Below are positions 53,164 to 63,530 of a stretch of DNA of 64,000 nucleotides, piece after piece; position 1 is the first letter of the stretch; every line of letters begins with the position of its first letter. The translations under genes and the position numbers were made by a program. The stretch spans positions 496,001 to 560,000 of the forward strand of contig NZ_BMEL01000001.1 in NCBI RefSeq assembly GCF_014636475.1, read 5' to 3'. The notes under the pieces were generated by a model. That model saw only the letters and a list, made by a program, of their open reading frames with translations. It was not told the origin of the DNA and ran no database searches. This DNA is from Halobacillus andaensis. GTDB taxonomy: Bacteria > Bacillota > Bacilli > Bacillales > Halobacillaceae.

Positions 53164-53351
53164 GAATTTTAAAATAAAATACAACAAAAATAATCTTAAA
53201 TTTACTTTTTATATCGACCTACATCCATTCACTCTATTTAATTCACTAGCTGTATACTCCAGTTATTTTACATATAACTTATATGCTATAATTCGAACTT
53301 AATAAATCATTAGCTGCTATCCATTATAATTTAACCAGGTCTTTTTTCATC

Positions 53352-53395
53352 TTATTGTATTGGTTTTAAATTTTAATTCGGAGTTACTACTAAGT
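53352..53395 (-). repeat. Terminus-type repeat, copy B (candidate Ter site, opposite orientation)
   Basis: Reverse-complement partner of 48049-48092; 21 bases identical (53375-53395) and about 36 of 44 overall by eye. Located 250 bp right of dif, in no gene. Confidence 0.7.
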
Positions 53396-53430
53396 TTCAA
53401 GTCAAACTCTACCGCTGTTTACAAACAAAA

Positions 53431-53466
53431 TAAAAAAAGCCACAGAGTTTTTTGGCTTACTCTGTG
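53431..53466 (-). terminator. Terminator of the glycosyltransferase gene
   Basis: On the - strand CACAGAGT / ACTCTGTG (53466-53459, 53448-53441) followed by a 7-T run. It overlaps the stop codon. Confidence 0.85.
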
Positions 53467-54626
53467 ACCTTAATTTTAGATTTCCTTGAAGATCTAGATT
53501 TTGCCTTACTTTGCTCATATACATCTAAAGTTTCGTTATAAAATTCTAATATTTGCTCTGAAGGCTTTTGCCAGCTAAATTTTTCTGCTTCTTCTCTAGC
53601 GTTCTCACTTAATTGACGATAAAGCTCTTCATCTTCAAGTCGATTAATGGCTTCAATCATACTGTCTGTGTTTTCATTTTCAAACAACAAACCAGTTCGC
53701 CCATCTTCTACTTGTTCCATTGTAGGCCCGCTCTTCGCAGCAATGACCGGCAGTCCTGAGGCCATAGATTCTAGGATAACTAGGCCTAACGTTTCTGTAA
53801 TTGATGGGAAGATTAGTGCATCCGATGAAGCGAACGCTTGGGCAAGCTCATCTCCATGAAGCAACCCTGTAAACGTCGTTTTTGTCCCAGCAAATATCTT
53901 TTCAAGAGATTCTTTTTCAGGGCCATCTCCGACGATGGCTAATGAAAGGTCTTCTCTTTGCTCCAGTAGTGGCTTTATCTTATGAATTTCTTTTTCTGGT
54001 GCTAATCTGCCGACAAAAACAAGCAATTTATTAGCAGGCTCTCCATTTGATAATCTGTTTCTCATTTCATCATTACTATGACTTGGATGAAAATGATCGA
54101 TAGCTACGCCTCGATCCCAAACGTGAACATTATGGAATTTCTTTTCCATAAGTTCACCTTGAATAGCTTTAGATGTACATAAGTTCAGATGAGCATAATT
54201 ATGAAGCTTCTTAAAGTACCACCAAACAATTGGTACAAAAGGATATAATCGATAATACTCTAAATATTTAGGTACATGTGTGTGATAAGACGCTATTAAT
54301 GGATAATCAAGTTTGTTCGCGTAATAAACACCCGAAACACCGACTAGTGCGGGATTTACTACATGAACAAGGTCAGGATCATGTTGTAAAAGTAAGCTTT
54401 TCACCCTTTTTTGAGGCATAGAAAATTCTCTATACCTGTAAAAAGGCATAGTAGTCGTTTTTACCCCTTCAACAATCGCACCTTCATATTCAGTTACACC
54501 AAAGTCCGGAGCAATAACAACAACTTCATGATTTTGTTGTCTTAGATATTTAATAGCTTCTTTTAATCTTGTTACGACTCCGTCGGTCGATGGTAAGAAT
54601 GTTTCTGTAATTATGGCGATTTTCAA
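53457..54626 (-). CDS. GT4 glycosyltransferase, probable sulfoquinovosyl-diacylglycerol synthase (SQD2/SqdX-like)
   Basis: 389 residues, GT-B fold. N-terminal KIAIITETFLPSTDGVVTRLKEAI and the UDP-donor domain with VFVGRLAPEKEI and the E-x7-E motif in FPSITETLGLVILESMASGLPVIA. It would transfer sulfoquinovose from its UDP form to diacylglycerol, by similarity of plan to plant SQD2 and cyanobacterial SqdX and by its place 13 nt behind an SQD1 gene. Related mannosyl/glucosyl-DAG enzymes cannot be excluded from sequence alone. TTG 54626 follows AAGGAG; the frame upstream to 54677 overlaps the sqdB end. Confidence 0.82.
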   Translation of the reverse strand: MKIAIITETFLPSTDGVVTRLKEAIKYLRQQNHEVVVIAPDFGVTEYEGAIVEGVKTTTMPFYRYREFSMPQKRVKSLLLQHDPDLVHVVNPALVGVSGVYYANKLDYPLIASYHTHVPKYLEYYRLYPFVPIVWWYFKKLHNYAHLNLCTSKAIQGELMEKKFHNVHVWDRGVAIDHFHPSHSNDEMRNRLSNGEPANKLLVFVGRLAPEKEIHKIKPLLEQREDLSLAIVGDGPEKESLEKIFAGTKTTFTGLLHGDELAQAFASSDALIFPSITETLGLVILESMASGLPVIAAKSGPTMEQVEDGRTGLLFENENTDSMIEAINRLEDEELYRQLSENAREEAEKFSWQKPSEQILEFYNETLDVYEQSKAKSRSSRKSKIKVTE

Positions 54627-54639
54627 AGCGGAAAACTCC

Positions 54640-56112
<1,473 letters not shown>

Positions 56113-58074
56113 ATGAGTGAATATGAAATTGCATGGACCCCTACTGACAAAGGAAAACAAAGCACAAGACTTTACCAATGGATGAAATCCTTAGGCTACG
56201 ATCATTATGATGCGTTCTATAAAAAATCGATTCAGGACATAGAATGGCTATGGGACCAAGCCTCTGCTGTATTAGGGATCGAATGGTACAAAGATTATTC
56301 TAAGACACTGGACCTTTCAAATGGAATTAAATACCCGGAATGGTTTGTTGACGGTGAAATTAATGTAGCTCATAATGCTTTGGACAAATGGGCAGAAGAT
56401 AAAGTTACGCAAGATCAAATCGCTTTGTACTGGGAAGGAGATAATGGTGAGAAAGCGTCGTTAACTTTTAGGGAGCTTCAAACAGAAGTTGACGCATTTG
56501 CAAATGGATTAGACGACATTGGTATTGGAACTGGTGATATCGTTACTTTGTATTTGCCAATGATAAAAGAAACATTAATAGCCATGCTCGCCATTTCAAA
56601 AGTCGGAGCTGTTATTTGTCCTACCTTCTCAGGGTATAAGGCTGATGCTATCGCTACTCGTGTAAGCGCTTCCCGTTCTAAGCTGTTAATTACTGCTGAT
56701 GGCTTTTACCGAAGAGGTAAAGTAATCTCAATGAAACAAGAAGCTGATCTAGCTGCAGAACAATGTAACGATCTCAAACATGTAATTGTCGTTAAACGAA
56801 CCAATCAAGAGATTTCATGGAATAAGGAAAGAGATATTTCTTTCGATTCTCTTATGCAAAATCCAAAACCATATCCCACTAAACATACAAAATCGAATGA
56901 CCCATTTATGTTGATTTATACGTCAGGGACGACTGGAAGACCCAAAGGCGTACTTCATACTCATGCTGGATTTCCTATTAAAGCTGCATTTGATGCTGGC
57001 ATGGCGATGGATGTAAAACAAGATGATACGTTCTTCTGGTATACGGATATGGGATGGATGATGGGACCATTTCTCGTTTATGGAGGTCTTTTAAATGGAT
57101 CCTCTATCGTAATGTTTGAAGGAACCCCTGATTACGAAGAACCCGATCGCCTGTGGAGAATGGTCGATGATTATCAGGTTTCTCATTTAGGGATTTCTCC
57201 TACTCTTATCCGCTCCATGATTAAGCACGGAACAAAATGGATTGATAAACACGATTTATCGTCTCTCCGTCTCATCGGTTCTACGGGTGAACCTTGGAAT
57301 CCTGAACCGTGGAAATGGCTTTTTGAACATGTAGGCCGATCAAAAGTTCCGATTTTTAATTACTCAGGAGGTACTGAGATTTCAGGAGGTATTTTGGGTA
57401 ACGTGCTCGTTAAGCCTATTCAACCTGTGACATTTAACGCTGCCTTACCTGGTATGGACGTTGATGTCTATGACGAGCAAGGAAAATCATTATCAAATGA
57501 AGTCGGAGAGCTCGTCATTAAGCAGCCGTGGGTAGGAATGACGAAAGGGTTTTTCGAAGATGATGCCCGCTACCATGAAACGTACTGGAACCGCTTTGAA
57601 GATATATGGGTTCATGGGGATTGGATCACCGTAGATGATGAAGGTTTTTACACGATCACTGGCCGATCAGATGACGTTCTCAATGTTGCTGGAAAACGAT
57701 TAGGACCTGCTGAGGTTGAATCCGTGCTTGTTGGTCACGATGCTGTCACGGAAGCAGGTGTAATTGGCGTGCCTCATGATGTGAAGGGTGAAGAGCCTGT
57801 GGCCTTTATTGTGTTAAACGCCTCTGCTCAGCAACAGGAATCATTAATAGACGAAATAAAAGAATACGTCATTCGTAAATTAGGCAAAGCATTGGCCCCT
57901 CGTAAAATTTACGCCGTGTCTGATCTGCCCAAAACAAGAAATGCTAAAGTGATGAGAAGAGCTATTAAATCAGCTTATTTAGATAAACCAGCAGGGGATC
58001 TTAGTGCTCTTGAAAACTCTCATACGGTGGAGGAAATACAAGCAATAGGCAAACGAGAGCTGACCAAAAAATAA
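56113..58074 (+). CDS. Acetyl-CoA synthetase-like acyl-CoA ligase
   Basis: 653 residues of the AMP-forming adenylate superfamily with the ACS N-terminal region. P-loop-like YTSGTTGRPKGVLHTH, YTDMGWMMGPF, STGEPWNPEPW, YSGGTEISGG, the hinge GRSDDVLNVAGKRLGPAEVES and the catalytic Lys near NAKVMRRAIKSA. Activates acetate or another short/branched acid (for example acetoacetate). ATG 56113 has the AAGGAGG site at good distance; ATG 56107 touches it. Divergent from sqdB, convergent with the yng operon. Confidence 0.9.
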   Translation: MSEYEIAWTPTDKGKQSTRLYQWMKSLGYDHYDAFYKKSIQDIEWLWDQASAVLGIEWYKDYSKTLDLSNGIKYPEWFVDGEINVAHNALDKWAEDKVTQDQIALYWEGDNGEKASLTFRELQTEVDAFANGLDDIGIGTGDIVTLYLPMIKETLIAMLAISKVGAVICPTFSGYKADAIATRVSASRSKLLITADGFYRRGKVISMKQEADLAAEQCNDLKHVIVVKRTNQEISWNKERDISFDSLMQNPKPYPTKHTKSNDPFMLIYTSGTTGRPKGVLHTHAGFPIKAAFDAGMAMDVKQDDTFFWYTDMGWMMGPFLVYGGLLNGSSIVMFEGTPDYEEPDRLWRMVDDYQVSHLGISPTLIRSMIKHGTKWIDKHDLSSLRLIGSTGEPWNPEPWKWLFEHVGRSKVPIFNYSGGTEISGGILGNVLVKPIQPVTFNAALPGMDVDVYDEQGKSLSNEVGELVIKQPWVGMTKGFFEDDARYHETYWNRFEDIWVHGDWITVDDEGFYTITGRSDDVLNVAGKRLGPAEVESVLVGHDAVTEAGVIGVPHDVKGEEPVAFIVLNASAQQQESLIDEIKEYVIRKLGKALAPRKIYAVSDLPKTRNAKVMRRAIKSAYLDKPAGDLSALENSHTVEEIQAIGKRELTKK

Positions 58075-58080
58075 AGAATT

Positions 58081-58108
58081 AAAAAAGTGCCACTGATTAG
58101 TGGCACTT
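58081..58108. repeat. Left copy of the duplicated terminator hairpin
   Basis: Stem AAGTGCCACT / AGTGGCACTT (58085-58094, 58099-58108). It keeps the A-run on its left (a T-run on the - strand) but has no T-run on its right. About 20 of 24 positions match 58657-58679. Confidence 0.75.
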
Positions 58109-58113
58109 AAGCA

Positions 58114-58652
58114 TGTAGAGAAACCTAAGTTCTCTTTTCTTACCTCAATAGTGTAAACATATCTTGCGTTAGGATGAGCAAAGGGTTGTAGGAAATGACT
58201 CCCTTTCTATGGCCCCACACGACGTAGGGTCGTTCGATATTGGCACACGATGTGCCGAACGTAATCGAACTTCCTCTCTAAAAGTTCTCCTCAAGCTGTA
58301 TCAGCCTTGTGGGATCACACCTTATTCGTATCTCCCATAGGAGTGTCGCCGTTTCCCAAAACCCTTTTACGATAATCGATCACTGCCCAATCTTTGCCTT
58401 ATGGACATAAAGTTTGCAGCAGTACATTCATTCTACGATGGTTCTGGAAACCCACTTTGATAAAAGGAACAAAAAAGTGACGACTCCTGCGGGACGAGCA
58501 GACAGGAGAAGCCCCGCAGGTCCCAGACCGAGGAGATTTTCCGTCTTGCCCCGCGGAAAGCGGCACTTTTTTTTGTTCCTTTTCTCCATACAATATGAAG
58601 GAACCATCCTATAAACTCATAGTAAATTAAATCCGTCTAAGCTTTTCCGACA
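58114..58652 (-). mobile_element. MITE-like element, copy 2 (539 bp), inside a terminator
   Basis: Reverse-oriented homologue of 30842-31320 along its whole length. Ends: TGTAGAGAAACCTAAG (58114-58129) and, on the - strand, TGTCGGAAAAGCTTAG (58652-58637). Module A (~58463-58585) is enclosed by an 18-bp near-perfect stem (AAAAGGAACAAAAAAGTG with its complement) around CCTGCGGG / CCCGCAGG. Module B carries an extra GGCACA-CGA-TGTGCC hairpin (~58239-58254) that copy 1 lacks. No transposase. Flanked by two copies of a terminator hairpin. Confidence 0.8.
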
Positions 58653-58656
58653 GCGT

Positions 58657-58683
58657 AAGTTCCACTGAGTAGGACACTTTTTC
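58657..58683. repeat. Right copy of the duplicated terminator hairpin
   Basis: AAGTTCCACTGAGTAGGACACTT, a decayed version of 58085-58108, followed by the T-run that the left copy lacks. Confidence 0.7.
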
Positions 58684-58684
58684 A

Positions 58685-60208
58685 TTAGACAGGATACACA
58701 CCGTGCTTACGTTCCGTAAACGTTACATTTTTACTTTGATAGGCTTCAAAACGAAGCATTAAATCTTGTCTCAGTCTCTCAGGCTGTACGATATCATCAA
58801 TAACCATTTCTGATGCTAAGCGATATAAATCGATATTCTCTTTATATTCTTCTTGTTTTTCTTTTATAAAAGCTGGGCGTTCTGCTTCATCAAGCGCAGC
58901 AATTTTGTTTGCATATACAGCATTCACAGCCGCTTCTGGCCCCATAACAGCAATCTGTGCTGTCGGTAACGCAATACAGGCATCTGGTTCAAAAGCAGGG
59001 CCAGCCATCGCGTATAATCCTGCTCCATAAGCCTTACGAACAATAACTGATATTTTAGGAACGGTCGCTTCACTCATGGCTGAAAGCATTTTTGCTCCGT
59101 GACGAATAATTCCTGCTCGTTCTACCTTTGTTCCAATCATAAAGCCTGGAATATCCACTAAGAAGAGCAGTGGGATATTAAACGCGTCACACAGCTGCAT
59201 AAATTTAGCTGCTTTATCTGCAGAATCCGGAAACAGCACGCCTCCTTTTGCTCGAGGCTGGTTAGCGATAATACCAACCGTACGTCCGTCGATTCGTGCT
59301 AATCCTGTGATCAGCTCTGGAGCAAATTTCTTTTTAATTTCGCAAAAAGATTTCTCATCAATGAGCCGCTCAATCAACTGGTACATATCGAATGGTGCAT
59401 TTTGGTTCTGCGGTATAAGTTCAGCGATACTTTTTTCTAATTCAGGTGGATCGATCGTTTCTGTGCGTTTAGGTGCACTTCTAAAATTAGATGGAAAGTA
59501 GCTTAAATAGCGGCGCGCATAGTTGATTGCTTCCTCTTCGTCACTGGCTAAGACATCTCCACATCCAGAAACGGAACAATGCATTTTAGCTCCGCCCATT
59601 TCTTCTAAGCTAACCTTTTCTCCAATCACTTTTTCAGCCATTCTCGGTGATCCTAAGTACATGGAGGCATTACCGTCTACCATGACGACAATATCGCAAA
59701 AGGCAGGGATATAAGCTCCTCCAGCTGCTGAAGGTCCAAATAACAAACAGACTTGTGGAACGCGTCCTGATAACTTTATTTGATTATGGAAAATACGTCC
59801 CGCTCCTCTTCGATTAGGAAACATTTCCACTTGGTCGGTTATTCTTGCCCCTGCAGAATCCACTAAGTATAACATCGGTACTTCAAGTTTCATCGCTGTT
59901 TCTTGGATGCGGATAATTTTTTCAACGGTACGTGAGCCCCATGACCCCGCTTTAACGGTTGAATCATTAGCCATCACGCATACTTGCTCACCATTAATCT
60001 TTCCAATACCAGTGACGACTCCATCAGCAGGTAAGGATCCATCCATGCAATTGGCAAAGAAAGCATCCTCAATGTTTAAATCATCATCGAATAATCGCTG
60101 CAGCCTTTCTCGGACGAACATTTTTCCTTTACTGCGATTGCTTTCATGATATTTTTCTAATCCGCCTGAAGCTACTTTTTCCTGGATTGACTGTAATGTT
60201 TCGTTCAT
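58685..60208 (-). CDS. yngE: Acyl-CoA carboxylase, carboxyltransferase subunit (YngE; methylcrotonyl-CoA type)
   Basis: 507 residues, biotin-dependent carboxyltransferase with two crotonase-like halves. Motifs: GGLEKYHESNRSKGKMFVRERL, GSWGSRTVEKI, YLVDSAGARI, FGPSAAGGAYIPAFCDIVVMV (N-half oxyanion), and PLLFLVDIPGFMIGTKVE with KAYGAGLYAMAG (C-half). It transfers CO2 from carboxybiotin to 3-methylcrotonyl-CoA or a similar acyl-CoA. Last gene of the yng operon. Neighbours encode every other step of leucine breakdown. Confidence 0.93.
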   Translation of the reverse strand: MNETLQSIQEKVASGGLEKYHESNRSKGKMFVRERLQRLFDDDLNIEDAFFANCMDGSLPADGVVTGIGKINGEQVCVMANDSTVKAGSWGSRTVEKIIRIQETAMKLEVPMLYLVDSAGARITDQVEMFPNRRGAGRIFHNQIKLSGRVPQVCLLFGPSAAGGAYIPAFCDIVVMVDGNASMYLGSPRMAEKVIGEKVSLEEMGGAKMHCSVSGCGDVLASDEEEAINYARRYLSYFPSNFRSAPKRTETIDPPELEKSIAELIPQNQNAPFDMYQLIERLIDEKSFCEIKKKFAPELITGLARIDGRTVGIIANQPRAKGGVLFPDSADKAAKFMQLCDAFNIPLLFLVDIPGFMIGTKVERAGIIRHGAKMLSAMSEATVPKISVIVRKAYGAGLYAMAGPAFEPDACIALPTAQIAVMGPEAAVNAVYANKIAALDEAERPAFIKEKQEEYKENIDLYRLASEMVIDDIVQPERLRQDLMLRFEAYQSKNVTFTERKHGVYPV

Positions 60209-60224
60209 TTTAACTCCCCCTCCC

Positions 60225-61001
60225 CTATTTTCCGGTATACTCAGGTTTGCGTTTTTCTTTAAAGGCTCTCAGTCCTTCCATACGATCAATTGTAGGAATG
60301 GTTTGCTTATAACACTGTCGTTCGAATTCAAGGCCCGTTCGTAAATCTGTCTCGCTTCCATATTGGATCGAAGTCTTCGCCATTTTTAAGGCGACTGGAC
60401 CATTTTGAGCGATCGCTCTTGCCATGGTTAATGTTTGTTCTACTAATTGATCACCGGAATAGACATGTTCCACAAGACTAATGTTTAGAGCTTCTGCGGC
60501 AGTCACAGGTGTTGCTGTAAAAATAAGCTCTTTCGCTTTTCCTAATCCGATTAATCGAGGCAGACGCTGTGTCCCTCCCGCACCAGGAATAATAGCTAAC
60601 GATGTTTCAGTTAAGCCGCATTTAGCAGCTTCACTCATCGTACGAATATCACAAGCAAGGGCTAATTCAAGGCCGCCCCCATACGCTGCACCGTTTATCA
60701 TGGCGATCGTCGGAATCGATAGCTGTTCGAGCTTCATTACCGTATCTCCAATTTTTCTAACGGTTTGCACAACTTCCTCATCTGACATTCCTGCTCGTTC
60801 TTTTAAATCGGCACCAGCGCAGAAGGCTTTTTCACCACTTCCGGTGATCACAGCAACTCTGGCATTGGACGCTTCAATTTCATCTAACCGTGAGGAAAGT
60901 TCATCGAGCAGTTCAATGGATAAACTGTTGGCCGCTTCTCTTCGAGTTAATGTGAGTAAAGCAATCTGTGAATCAATAAATTCAAGTTCAACACCAGCCA
61001 T
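60225..61001 (-). CDS. yngF: Enoyl-CoA hydratase/isomerase (YngF; methylglutaconyl-CoA hydratase type)
   Basis: 258 residues, crotonase fold. AFCAGADLKERAGM and AAYGGGLELALACDIR form the oxyanion hole, with catalytic Glu candidates in GGLELALA and LTETSLAIIPGAGGTQRLPRL. Probably hydrates 3-methylglutaconyl-CoA to HMG-CoA. ATG 61001 (overlapping the yngG stop as TAATG, after GGGGGAGGG) is chosen over the TTG at 61007. Confidence 0.92.
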   Translation of the reverse strand: MAGVELEFIDSQIALLTLTRREAANSLSIELLDELSSRLDEIEASNARVAVITGSGEKAFCAGADLKERAGMSDEEVVQTVRKIGDTVMKLEQLSIPTIAMINGAAYGGGLELALACDIRTMSEAAKCGLTETSLAIIPGAGGTQRLPRLIGLGKAKELIFTATPVTAAEALNISLVEHVYSGDQLVEQTLTMARAIAQNGPVALKMAKTSIQYGSETDLRTGLEFERQCYKQTIPTIDRMEGLRAFKEKRKPEYTGK

Positions 61002-61921
61002 TAACAACCCTCCCCCTGGTCCATACGGTTATAAATTTGCATTTGATGGCTAGGTAATTCTTTTTGTATAGCCTGTTGGATGAATAAAGCTGCTTCTTTT
61101 AACTTTGTTTCATGTATGCCTGTCTGTATCCCCATTTTGTGAAGCATGTGCACTAAATCATCAGTGGCTAAGTTTCCTGACGCTCCTTTCGCATAGGGGC
61201 ACCCGCCGAGTCCACCGAGAGAACTATCAAAAATAGTAATACCAAGCTTTAGAGATACGAGAGTATTGGCTAATGCCATGCCATGAGTGTTATGAAAATG
61301 CATCGCGAGCCGACTAAAATCCATTTTGCCCTCTATCGTTTTGAGAAATTGTTCGACTTGCAAAGGATCGGCAACGCCAATGGTATCTCCTAGTGATATC
61401 TCATCGACTCCCATGTCTATCAATTGCTGACATACCTGTAACACTTGAGAGATACGCACTTCACCTTCATATGGGCATCCAAATACCGTTGACACATAGC
61501 CGCGTACTCGTTTGTTATGGTGCTTTGCTTCTTCTATGACTTCCTTTAATACAGGGAAGGTATCCTCGATCGTTTTGTTTATGTTTTTCAAGTTATGGGT
61601 CTCACTAGCAGACATAAATACAGCAACTTCATCTATATCTGCTTCGAGCGCAGCTTCTAATCCTTTTCGGTTTGGTACGAGTGCTGCGTAAGTGATATTT
61701 GGGTTTCTTGTCATTTGCTGAGCGACTTGTTTCGCATCTTTTAATTGAGGAATCCACTTTGGATGGACAAAAGAACTAAATTCAATGGAGGAATAACCTG
61801 CTTCAGATAGCAGGTTCATCCATTCCACTTTAATTTCTGTAGGTATTTGTTCTGCTTCGTTTTGAAGACCATCGCGTGGTCCAACCTCTTTGACGGTGAC
61901 GAATTCAGGCAGTCCTCCCAT
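61001..61921 (-). CDS. yngG: Hydroxymethylglutaryl-CoA lyase (YngG)
   Basis: 306 residues, TIM-barrel HMGL family. VGPRDGLQNE (metal/active-site Arg-Asp), SPSF-type region IEFSSFVHPKWIPQL, SLGDTIGVADP, MHFHNTHGMALAN (metal His pair) and GLGGCPYAKGASGNLATDD with the catalytic Cys. Cleaves HMG-CoA to acetyl-CoA and acetoacetate. AAAGGAGTG precedes the ATG. Confidence 0.94.
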   Translation of the reverse strand: MGGLPEFVTVKEVGPRDGLQNEAEQIPTEIKVEWMNLLSEAGYSSIEFSSFVHPKWIPQLKDAKQVAQQMTRNPNITYAALVPNRKGLEAALEADIDEVAVFMSASETHNLKNINKTIEDTFPVLKEVIEEAKHHNKRVRGYVSTVFGCPYEGEVRISQVLQVCQQLIDMGVDEISLGDTIGVADPLQVEQFLKTIEGKMDFSRLAMHFHNTHGMALANTLVSLKLGITIFDSSLGGLGGCPYAKGASGNLATDDLVHMLHKMGIQTGIHETKLKEAALFIQQAIQKELPSHQMQIYNRMDQGEGC

Positions 61922-61935
61922 ACTGACACTCCTTT

Positions 61936-62148
61936 TTACTCTATAATCGCGATAACGTCTCCTTCATTGACAAAATCGCCTTCTGCTACTTTTAACTCTT
62001 TCACGGTACCTTCTTCTTCTGATGCGATCGGGATTTCCATTTTCATAGATTCTAAAATAACGATATCGTCCCCTGTACCTACTTGCTCTCCTGCTTGCGC
62101 TACAATTTTCCATACACTTCCGGCCATGGATGCTTTAATTTCAGTCAT
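61936..62148 (-). CDS. yngHB: Biotin/lipoyl carrier protein (YngHB)
   Basis: 70-residue biotinyl domain. The biotin-attachment motif is ILESMKMEIP (Lys ~35), within a typical barwin-like beta sandwich: MAGSVWKIVAQAGEQVGTGD at the N-terminus and VAEGDFVNEGDVIAII at the C-terminus. It shuttles carboxybiotin between YngH and YngE. Confidence 0.93.
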   Translation of the reverse strand: MTEIKASMAGSVWKIVAQAGEQVGTGDDIVILESMKMEIPIASEEEGTVKELKVAEGDFVNEGDVIAIIE

Positions 62149-62160
62149 TTCTCTTCCTCC

Positions 62161-63516
62161 TTACGGTTTTGTGATAGCTGGTAAATAATAATCTTGAATG
62201 AATGATGTTGTAGTGTTGCCTTGTAAGAAATGCTCATTCGTCACAATACGCTTTAGCATCGTTAAGTTGCTCTTAATTCCTTCAATCTCATATTGATGAA
62301 GCGCGGTCGTTAACTTTTGGATGGCTTCTTCTCTTGTACCTGCATGAACGATTAACTTAGCGATCATAGGGTCGTAAAAAGGCGACACCATCGATGTAGA
62401 ATGTACGGCTAACTCGTGCCTGACTCCTTTGTCGTTCGGTAACGAAAGCTTCGTTAACTGGCCAGGTGAAGGATAAAAGGTATTTGAATCTTCAGCATAG
62501 ACGCGTACTTCAATCGCATGTCCGTCAATCACAAGATCGTTTTGCTTCAACGTTAAAGCTTCACCAGAAGCGATTCTCAGCTGTTGTTCCACTAAATCCA
62601 CACCCGTGATCTCTTCTGTAACTGGATGTTCAACTTGCAGACGTGTGTTCATTTCTAGAAAATAAAAGTTTTCGTCTTCATCTACTAAAAATTCAATCGT
62701 TCCTGCATTGGCATAGCCGAGCGTGCGTACGGCTTGAAGCGCACTTTCTCCCATTTTTTCACGCGTTTCTTCGGATAAAAAAGGAGAGGGAGCTTCTTCA
62801 ATTACTTTTTGATGTCTTCTTTGGATGGAGCATTCTCTTTCAAATAGATGAAGAGCATGCCCATGAAGATCAGCAAGTACTTGAATTTCAATGTGTCTTG
62901 GGTTTAAGATTTGCTTTTCGATAAACATCTTTCCATCACCAAAAAAGGTTTTCGCCCGTTTTTGATTTCCTTCAAACGCTTTTTCAAGCTCTTCACTTGA
63001 AGACACGGCCTGCATGCCAATACCTCCACCGCCTGCAGCAGCTTTGACCATCACAGGATAGCCTATGTCTTCTGCTACCTCTCTAGCCTCGTTAACGTCA
63101 CTCACCGCATCCATCGTACCAGGGACGACAGGAACGCCGGCTTGTTTCATGACGTTTCGCGCTTCTACTTTATCCCCCATTTTTGCAATCACTTCAGCAG
63201 ACGGACCGATGAACGTAAGTCCTTCTTCTTCTACACGTTTAGCGAATGCGGCATTTTCACTTAGTAATCCATAACCAGGATGTATAGCTTCTGCCCCGGA
63301 ATCCTTAGCCACTTTAATGATTTTATCGATATTTAAGTAAGATTCATTAACACGAGGTTTTCCAATTAAATAGCTTTCGTCCGCTTCTTTAACATGAGGC
63401 GCATCTTGATCAGCTTCAGAATATACAGCTACTGACTGAATGCTAAGCCGCTTGCATGTACGAATGATGCGTGCAGCAATTTCTCCTCGATTTGCGATTA
63501 ATAGCTTTGAAAACAT
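62161..63516 (-). CDS. yngH: Biotin carboxylase subunit (YngH)
   Basis: 451 residues, ATP-grasp biotin carboxylase. Order: KLLIANRGEIAARIIRTCK, HPGYGLLSENAAFAKR, KAAAGGGGIGMQAV (Gly-rich ATP loop), RECSIQRRHQKVIEEAPSP, FLEMNTRLQVEHPVTEEITG (metal Glu and catalytic Arg) and HAIEVRVYAED. Loads CO2 on YngHB. ATG 63516 after GGAGGGGGAAGG. Confidence 0.95.
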   Translation of the reverse strand: MFSKLLIANRGEIAARIIRTCKRLSIQSVAVYSEADQDAPHVKEADESYLIGKPRVNESYLNIDKIIKVAKDSGAEAIHPGYGLLSENAAFAKRVEEEGLTFIGPSAEVIAKMGDKVEARNVMKQAGVPVVPGTMDAVSDVNEAREVAEDIGYPVMVKAAAGGGGIGMQAVSSSEELEKAFEGNQKRAKTFFGDGKMFIEKQILNPRHIEIQVLADLHGHALHLFERECSIQRRHQKVIEEAPSPFLSEETREKMGESALQAVRTLGYANAGTIEFLVDEDENFYFLEMNTRLQVEHPVTEEITGVDLVEQQLRIASGEALTLKQNDLVIDGHAIEVRVYAEDSNTFYPSPGQLTKLSLPNDKGVRHELAVHSTSMVSPFYDPMIAKLIVHAGTREEAIQKLTTALHQYEIEGIKSNLTMLKRIVTNEHFLQGNTTTSFIQDYYLPAITKP

Positions 63517-63530
63517 ATTCCTTCCCCCTC

